In this document: positions 58,996 to 64,000 of the stretch, in pieces
Numbering within the stretch: position 1 is the stretch's first letter
Layout: each line of letters starts with the position of its first letter
Assembly (NCBI GenBank): GCA_021399445.1
Contig: JAJTUQ010000001.1
Location: 4,526,001-4,590,000, forward strand
From: Xylogone sp. PMI_703
Lineage: Eukaryota > Ascomycota > Leotiomycetes
Direction of reading: 5' to 3'
Length of the DNA stretch: 64,000 bases
Notes under the pieces: generated by a model
Databases searched by the model: none
What the model saw: only the letters and a program-made list of their open reading frames with translations
Told to the model about the DNA's origin: nothing
Made by a program: the position numbers and the translations under genes

Positions 58996-60794
58996 AGGTC
59001 TCCCCTTTTTATATCGGTCCCAGGTCTAATTAAAGGTACACTTTTAAATGGGTGAGTATTAGAGAGACTGTTGATTAGAGGTGGTATGATATTGTTGTTT
59101 TGATCCTTTGTTTATATTTTGAGCAGTTGGAGATATATAGCTCTCGACCCCCGCATACACATACACCGGCTAATTGAATCCTCTGGAAAAGTGTCCCACC
59201 AATTTTGGTTAGTAGAAGCCTTGGGATTTGGCTTATTTATAGTTTTCATTGCAGTTTTACCCTATTGCCTTTGACGAGAGGCAGTGGCTCCAAAAGGCGG
59301 TAATTTTTTTTACTATGGTGGACCGACTCCTGTGGATAGAAATTCCACCTATGCCACTTTAGCACAGTATCATAGTCAATCATGATTGTATCGAAACCTA
59401 GTAGGAAGATGCTTACAGCTGAACACCACTCATCTGCTGACAGATAGTTTCTTATGTTAACATAGAACAAGTATGGCTATGACCATTTCAAAGTTTCTCT
59501 ACAACATCCAATGCCGGGGATGAACTTGGAGTATATGGAGTAAGCTTATAGAACTGTGCATGTACCGAGCCAAGTAAAATAATGTGGAAAAATAATCGCC
59601 GGAGACGGATTGCGTGTGCCCTTGTCGAAAAGACCCATTCCCTCTGAGCTTTTAGGGTGTTTACGTATGAGACACGACTCCATGAGAGATATAATGAGTT
59701 GTAAATCTTGGAAACAAACTACAAATCATAACAAGAATAGCAAATAGAAGAAAGTGGACTAAAGAAAGAGTATGCAGGGGCAACGGGATAATTCTCTTCG
59801 ATGATTGGAATTTTCTCAGTCAGACAGCTGAGACCATTAAAAGGTAATCTACCGTAGATACAGAATGGCCTAGACTCCCATGTCAACAATGGAAGTTTCC
59901 GCCTTCTCGTAGTACAGTACAATCAGATAAGCGCAGTTGAGCATTATCATAATGAACACTTTATTAGTATGTAGTGGACGGGCATGCAAGGTGTGCATTG
60001 ACAGGGCTCTTACGGAGGTACTGCTGAGCTTCGTCCACCTCTCGAGCATTTTCCATCGCGTGGGGATGGCGGCTAGGGCTTGCGCGCCTGCGTCATCAGC
60101 GTCTCCAGAAACAGAGGCCGCGTATGCCCTTGCAGAGCTGGCAGAGACGTTGTCTCTATGACAGGGACTGTGCTGTTTGGTCGGGGAATTCTCTCGACCA
60201 GCCAGAAATCCATGGAAGGGCTTTAGGCTCATCACTGTACAGACGCAGTAATATTCGGAATGTTCTGTAAAGCTTACCGCATCACCGTCGAGGTTGCGAT
60301 CCCAGTAGTATCCATAATTAAATGGTGGAAGAAAAGGTGGATCATGAATTGAGTCGCCCTGCCCACTAGCCTTGGACTGACTTGGACCAAATGGTCGCGT
60401 GCCCCTGCCCCTTATTTGGGCACAGGCTCGACAGGCAAAGTCCAAGGGGAGGTCGGGGTTCCGGATCCGGATGCACGGAGTTAAATCCCACCACCGACAG
60501 AAGCTCTCTACCGGTCCACAGTTACATACGAATTCTACATCACGATATCCTCATATAGATACTGTGCAGTAGAGCGTGAAAAAAGTCCAGGGGTACGAAT
60601 TTTGCTGCAGTATCTCCCTGTCACGAGAGGAAGACCTCTTGCTGGTGCACTTGTTGATGCTCTTGCTTTCCCCTTGTGGCCGCAGTGCTTTTAGTCTGGG
60701 GATCAGCCTCGCGCTGTCTCCTCATTGAACCATTGCATCATCCGGACCCCCTGCCAGTGTCGCTTTAGCCAAGCCCTCCCGTCCACCATCTCTG

Positions 60795-60820
60795 GGCATC
60801 GCTTGGCATCGCTTGGCATC
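60795..60820 (+). repeat. GGCATCGCTT tandem repeat, 2.6 copies
   Basis: Two full copies and a partial third of a 10-bp unit occur about 270-295 bp before the LicD start. It is a short minisatellite-like run with no assigned role. Confidence 0.75.
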
Positions 60821-61089
60821 AACACTCAAATACGGCCACGGAGCACGCGAGACCACAGTCTTTCCAGCAATCTTCGTCTCTCGTTTCATATCTCTCGATT
60901 TGGAGTGCCCTTTTCTCATCAGTCGGCACTCCATTGTTATCTTGGATCCTCCGTATCATACAAATTCCGTCTTGTTACTGTTTTTTCTCCCTATTCCGGC
61001 GTGAATATAGACCTTGAATCATCCTGCATGAGCGTTTCTTGGCAAGGCTAACGAATCACCCTTCGCTTTTTGATACCCTTCTTTTCAAC

Positions 61090-62170
61090 ATGAAGTTCTC
61101 CAAGTTTGCATCATTTTTTGCAGCGACCACGTTTCTCTCTGCACCATCCATTGCCTCTTCAGCTCCCTCATTCGAATCCACAAATATCTCAAGAAAGCGA
61201 GATGCCGATAACTCAGCCCCTAAACTCGTTCCAAGAGATAAATACTTCAATGAGCCGGGAGGTGGTTATGATCTAGGGCACTATGACATTCGCTATTTCA
61301 CTGGGGAAGCTGTATCATATGAGAAGCGCGGGGAAACTCTGCGCCATCTGATTCGTGCCTATTTGACTTCATTCCGCGAGAGAAACATCGAGACCTGGAT
61401 TGCACATGGCACGCTGCTGGGATGGTGGTGGAACGGCAAGATCATGCCCTGGGACTGGGATTTGGATGTACAGGTATCGAGTGCGACACTGGACTGGCTC
61501 GGCCAAAATCTCAACATGACAATGCACAACTACACTTCCGTGGCCCCGGATGAAAATGGGAAGGACGTCGAAACCGTTCACCAATATCTCCTCGATGTAA
61601 ACCCGAATGGCGTGGAACGAACTCGCGGCGACGGATTGAACGTGATCGATGCTCGATTTATTGATATTTCAACGGGACTCTTCATTGACATAACGGCCCT
61701 TAGCGAGACGAACCCCTCTGGAGCGCCGGGCGTGTGGAGTTGCAAGAATTATCACCGCTATCTGACCAATGATCTATACCCTCTTAGAGAGACGGTATTC
61801 GAAGGTGTACCAGCATTGGTGCCTTATGCTTTCGATAAAATATTAACCGAAGAGTACGGGAAACAGGCTTTAACTAAGACGTTGCACGAAGGGTTAGTGA
61901 TATCATAGCTTTGACGCATCTGCCCAATTTTCATTATATGATACACTTCATTCTTAGCCAAGTATCTTGCTGACAAAATAATACAGCCACCGCTGGAACC
62001 CAGAACAGAAAGAATGGATCAAGGAACAGGGACAGGAACCTTTAAAAGCCAAACGTGCTGTCAAAAGGGAAACGCCATCCGACCCCTTACCGCATGTTCC
62101 ACGGAGCCTTTTAGGTGATGAAAATCCAAGCAGCGGTCTGAGAAACCTAGCACGGCTGTTCTGGAGATGA
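61090..62170 (+). CDS. Secreted LicD-family protein (Mnn4-like)
   Basis: Two exons (61090-61892, 61987-62170) give 328 residues. An N-terminal signal (MKFSKFASFFAATTFLSAPSIA) is followed by a KR site at 36-37. The LicD core is present: WIAHGTLLGWWWNGKIMPWDWDLDVQV at about 103-129, with the paired Asp motif of this nucleotidyltransferase-like fold, then GLNVIDARFIDISTGLFIDITAL and RYLTNDLYPLRETVFEGVPALVPYAF. LicD domains transfer phosphocholine in bacteria. In fungi, Mnn4-like members are needed for mannosyl-phosphate on glycans in the Golgi. The short C-terminal exon (HRWNPEQKEW...) completes the domain. No Lys/Glu repeats as in yeast Mnn4 are present. The acceptor is unknown. Confidence 0.9.
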
Positions 62171-63576
62171 GCCTACCACAAGGGCCGAGCTGACGTAGCT
62201 AAGTTTTCTTGGAGCCGGACTGGGAACGTAGATTCTGTACATTTGATCCAGGAATTGAAAATATGCCTGAAAATGTGGTGTATTTAAGGGGGATAATACC
62301 GTTGCGAACGGTTAGGCTATAAAAGTGTCTATGGTATCATTACAGGCGTTGTAGTTATTCTGCTTATACCCATACCACGCATAATGCACGAATACGGGAC
62401 GGTAAATAGGGGAGCAAAAGGGATGTGTGACATATGCCCTGCATATTGATGTATTTTGAGATGTTTTTTTTTCCCGAGGGCTTGGGATTTCCACAAAATA
62501 GCGAGTTTACGTGGAACAAAAGCTGGCACTTTTCTCTAGGAGGAGGGTGTTTGGAGTTCTGATCTGGCATTCATACTTTACATATACCTGGCGTCTGTTC
62601 TCGCATTATAGCAAAATAGCATGACATCGAGTATAAATATAAGTATAGAGGTCCCCATAAATGTCACGAGCCGTTTTTCAGTGGCTAAACATTCACTTTA
62701 AAGCTATATTCACAACACTTGGGTGGATACAGCACACGGAAGTATCCAAGTGGCTCTCAACTCCTGAGAGGGATACCTTAACGTGGAGCATTGCCTACTG
62801 TATGATATGGGTAGCTATTTGCGTTTAGATACTACCTTCAGTACACAATTGAAAGAAAAAGGGGCATTCTTCGATGGCGCAGGTCCCAAGGAACCGTATA
62901 ACATCCGATATTTTCAACATTTTGATTCTCTTGGCGGTGTTTCTATTTTGTTATACTTGCTTTCTCTTTTAGGATCCGATGCAGAAGGTTTGACCCAGTT
63001 AAAACAATCAAAAGTTTAAATATATGCGCTCCTTTCATGGGTTTTGGTTGAATGGAGTAAAAACCTTCTGTGGTATTGTTTTGAAGAGGACCTTTTAAAA
63101 GGGTAACGGAAGAAAGTAAACCTGTGTGTATATAACGCTCAAAACGCCCTGAAAAATGCCGCTATTGCTATTCTTTCTAGGAAAAGAAGGAAGGAATAAA
63201 AAAAGGTGCGAGGGAAAACAGAGGAAGTAGTTGAAGGAATAGAGTCAATCTCTTTCGCTATGATAATTATTTCCCCAACCCTCTCCTTATTTCGCACTGT
63301 GTTGCCGAAAACCAGCGCTATGCAAAAGTTCCCTCCTTTTCTCCCAAGGTAAAAATCAATTCCATCCCGAAGAGTTTCATTCAAGAGTATAACCATACGG
63401 ACCGCTTGAGACTGTTCGTCTCTCTCTGCGTGTGTGTAGCCATGTCTAATCCATCCATATATACAAATTCAAAAAAGGAAATAACAAAAAGCCGCTACAA
63501 TTTCCACGTTGCCCCTATTAAAAAGGGAAAGGGAAAGCCTAAAGAAAAGACAAATGATGGAAAGAGCAAATACAAA
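62171..63576. other. Intergenic
   Basis: A 1.4-kb AT-rich spacer. Short frames at 62.3-62.6 (-), 62.78-63.02 (+) and 63.14-63.40 kb (-) have no motif or good context. Nothing is called. Confidence 0.5.
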
Positions 63577-64000
63577 TTAAAGTCGAATATAGACGTCCAC
63601 GCATGGGACTCTCCATTCTCTCTTTCCTAACAAGCTACGCAACCACTCCACGCCAATGCCGGTCCACTCCGGTCTCGAGCCTGCAACGCGTCTCCTAGCC
63701 TCATCCAGCGCACTCCCCGCAATCGCAACTGCAGTTTGATTGAAAGTCCCAAGAACCATCGAGAGGTACTCGCTTGTGTAATTGAAGTCATTCCCACCAG
63801 CAGTCGCATTGCCGCTCCCACCTACGGCAGCAGCACTCGCGCTGCTCTGGAGGTAGGATGATGAGTAGCTATAGCGCGGCTCGAACCAGTTACTCGAGAA
63901 GTCGAAAAAGCAGTGGTCGGACCAATGACAGGAGGAGGCGAAGAGGATCAAGAGGAGGAAGGAGCAGTAGACGCAGGGTCGGTTGAGAAAGTAGGTGCAG
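63577..64000 (-). CDS. Partial gene running off the right edge
   Basis: A reading frame is open from the window edge to a stop at 63577, about 140 residues with no start inside the window. It begins with Cys/aromatic residues and a hydrophobic segment (YCSFLLLILFASSC), followed by HWSDHCFFDFSSNWFEPRYS. A Ser/Ala/Gly linker with N-x-S/T sites comes next, then a helical tail (YLSMVLGTFNQTAVAIAGSALDEARRRVAGS). This looks like the C-terminal part of a membrane or secreted protein with at least one membrane helix. I do not recognise the family. The last residues could change if an intron is present. Confidence 0.45.
   Translation of the reverse strand, partial: CTYFLNRPCVYCSFLLLILFASSCHWSDHCFFDFSSNWFEPRYSYSSSYLQSSASAAAVGGSGNATAGGNDFNYTSEYLSMVLGTFNQTAVAIAGSALDEARRRVAGSRPEWTGIGVEWLRSLLGKREWRVPCVDVYIRL

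Larger units (their letters stand above)
58687..61089. other. Intergenic, thioesterase to LicD gene
   Basis: A 2.4-kb divergent spacer. A TCACGTGA site lies at 58988-58995 and a 10-bp tandem repeat at 60795-60820. A minus-strand frame of 191 residues at 59870-60445 has no motif and mixed composition, so it is not called. No RNA gene was seen. Confidence 0.5.

Noticed and set aside
59870..60445. 191-residue minus-strand frame
   Set aside because: No recognised domain, mixed composition and no splice or promoter context. It could be a lineage-specific gene but cannot be supported from sequence.

Overview
This is eukaryotic DNA from a filamentous ascomycete (Pezizomycotina). The genes are broken by many short introns of about 50-100 bp with GT..AG ends, intergenic distances are a few hundred bases to 5 kb, and the proteins are fungal types: a Zn2Cys6 regulator, a GH13 amylase with a CBM20 domain, an NB-ARC/TPR NLR-like protein, a LicD protein and a YEA4-type transporter. 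The sequence alone does not settle the class or genus. No rRNA, convincing tRNA, CRISPR array, bacterial operon or intact transposon was seen. Exon coordinates below were worked out by hand from splice sites, reading-frame continuity and known family motifs, and every multi-exon model given adds up to a whole number of codons.

Region 1 (1-25.7 kb) is mostly housekeeping: AMP deaminase (-), a nucleotide-sugar transporter (-), the PP2A B regulatory subunit (-), a secreted PEBP-family protein (+), a hypothetical protein (-), the dynamin Vps1 (+), a 1,690-residue F-box/zinc-finger protein (-), the actin-binding protein Abp1 (+) and a small CYSTM protein (-).

Region 2 (25.7-46.5 kb) holds the more accessory-looking content: a cytosolic CGFS glutaredoxin (+), a fungal NLR-like protein with an alpha/beta-hydrolase, NB-ARC and TPR domains (-), a secreted alpha-amylase with a starch-binding domain (-), a Zn2Cys6 transcription factor (-), a 5.1-kb stretch with no recognisable gene, and a secreted acid-phosphatase-type phosphoesterase (+).

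Region 3 (46.5-64 kb) holds the complex I 75/78-kDa subunit (+), the HDEL receptor Erd2 (-), a DHA2-type MFS transporter (+), a Hub1-like ubiquitin-like protein with an RS-rich extension (+), a UBL-WLM metalloprotease-like protein (+), a hot-dog thioesterase (-), a secreted LicD-family protein (+) and a gene running off the right edge (-).

Functional links are loose, as usual in fungi. Vps1, Abp1, Erd2 and the sugar transporter all serve membrane traffic or actin. The amylase promoter carries an exact CGG-N8-CGG motif of the AmyR type. The best candidate for an unusual biological system is the lipase-like/NB-ARC/TPR receptor at 28.1-31.4 kb. Further unusual points are micro-exons in the amylase and complex I genes, a GC-AG intron in ERD2, long or stop-free introns that could give alternative products, and the RS-Hub1 fusion.
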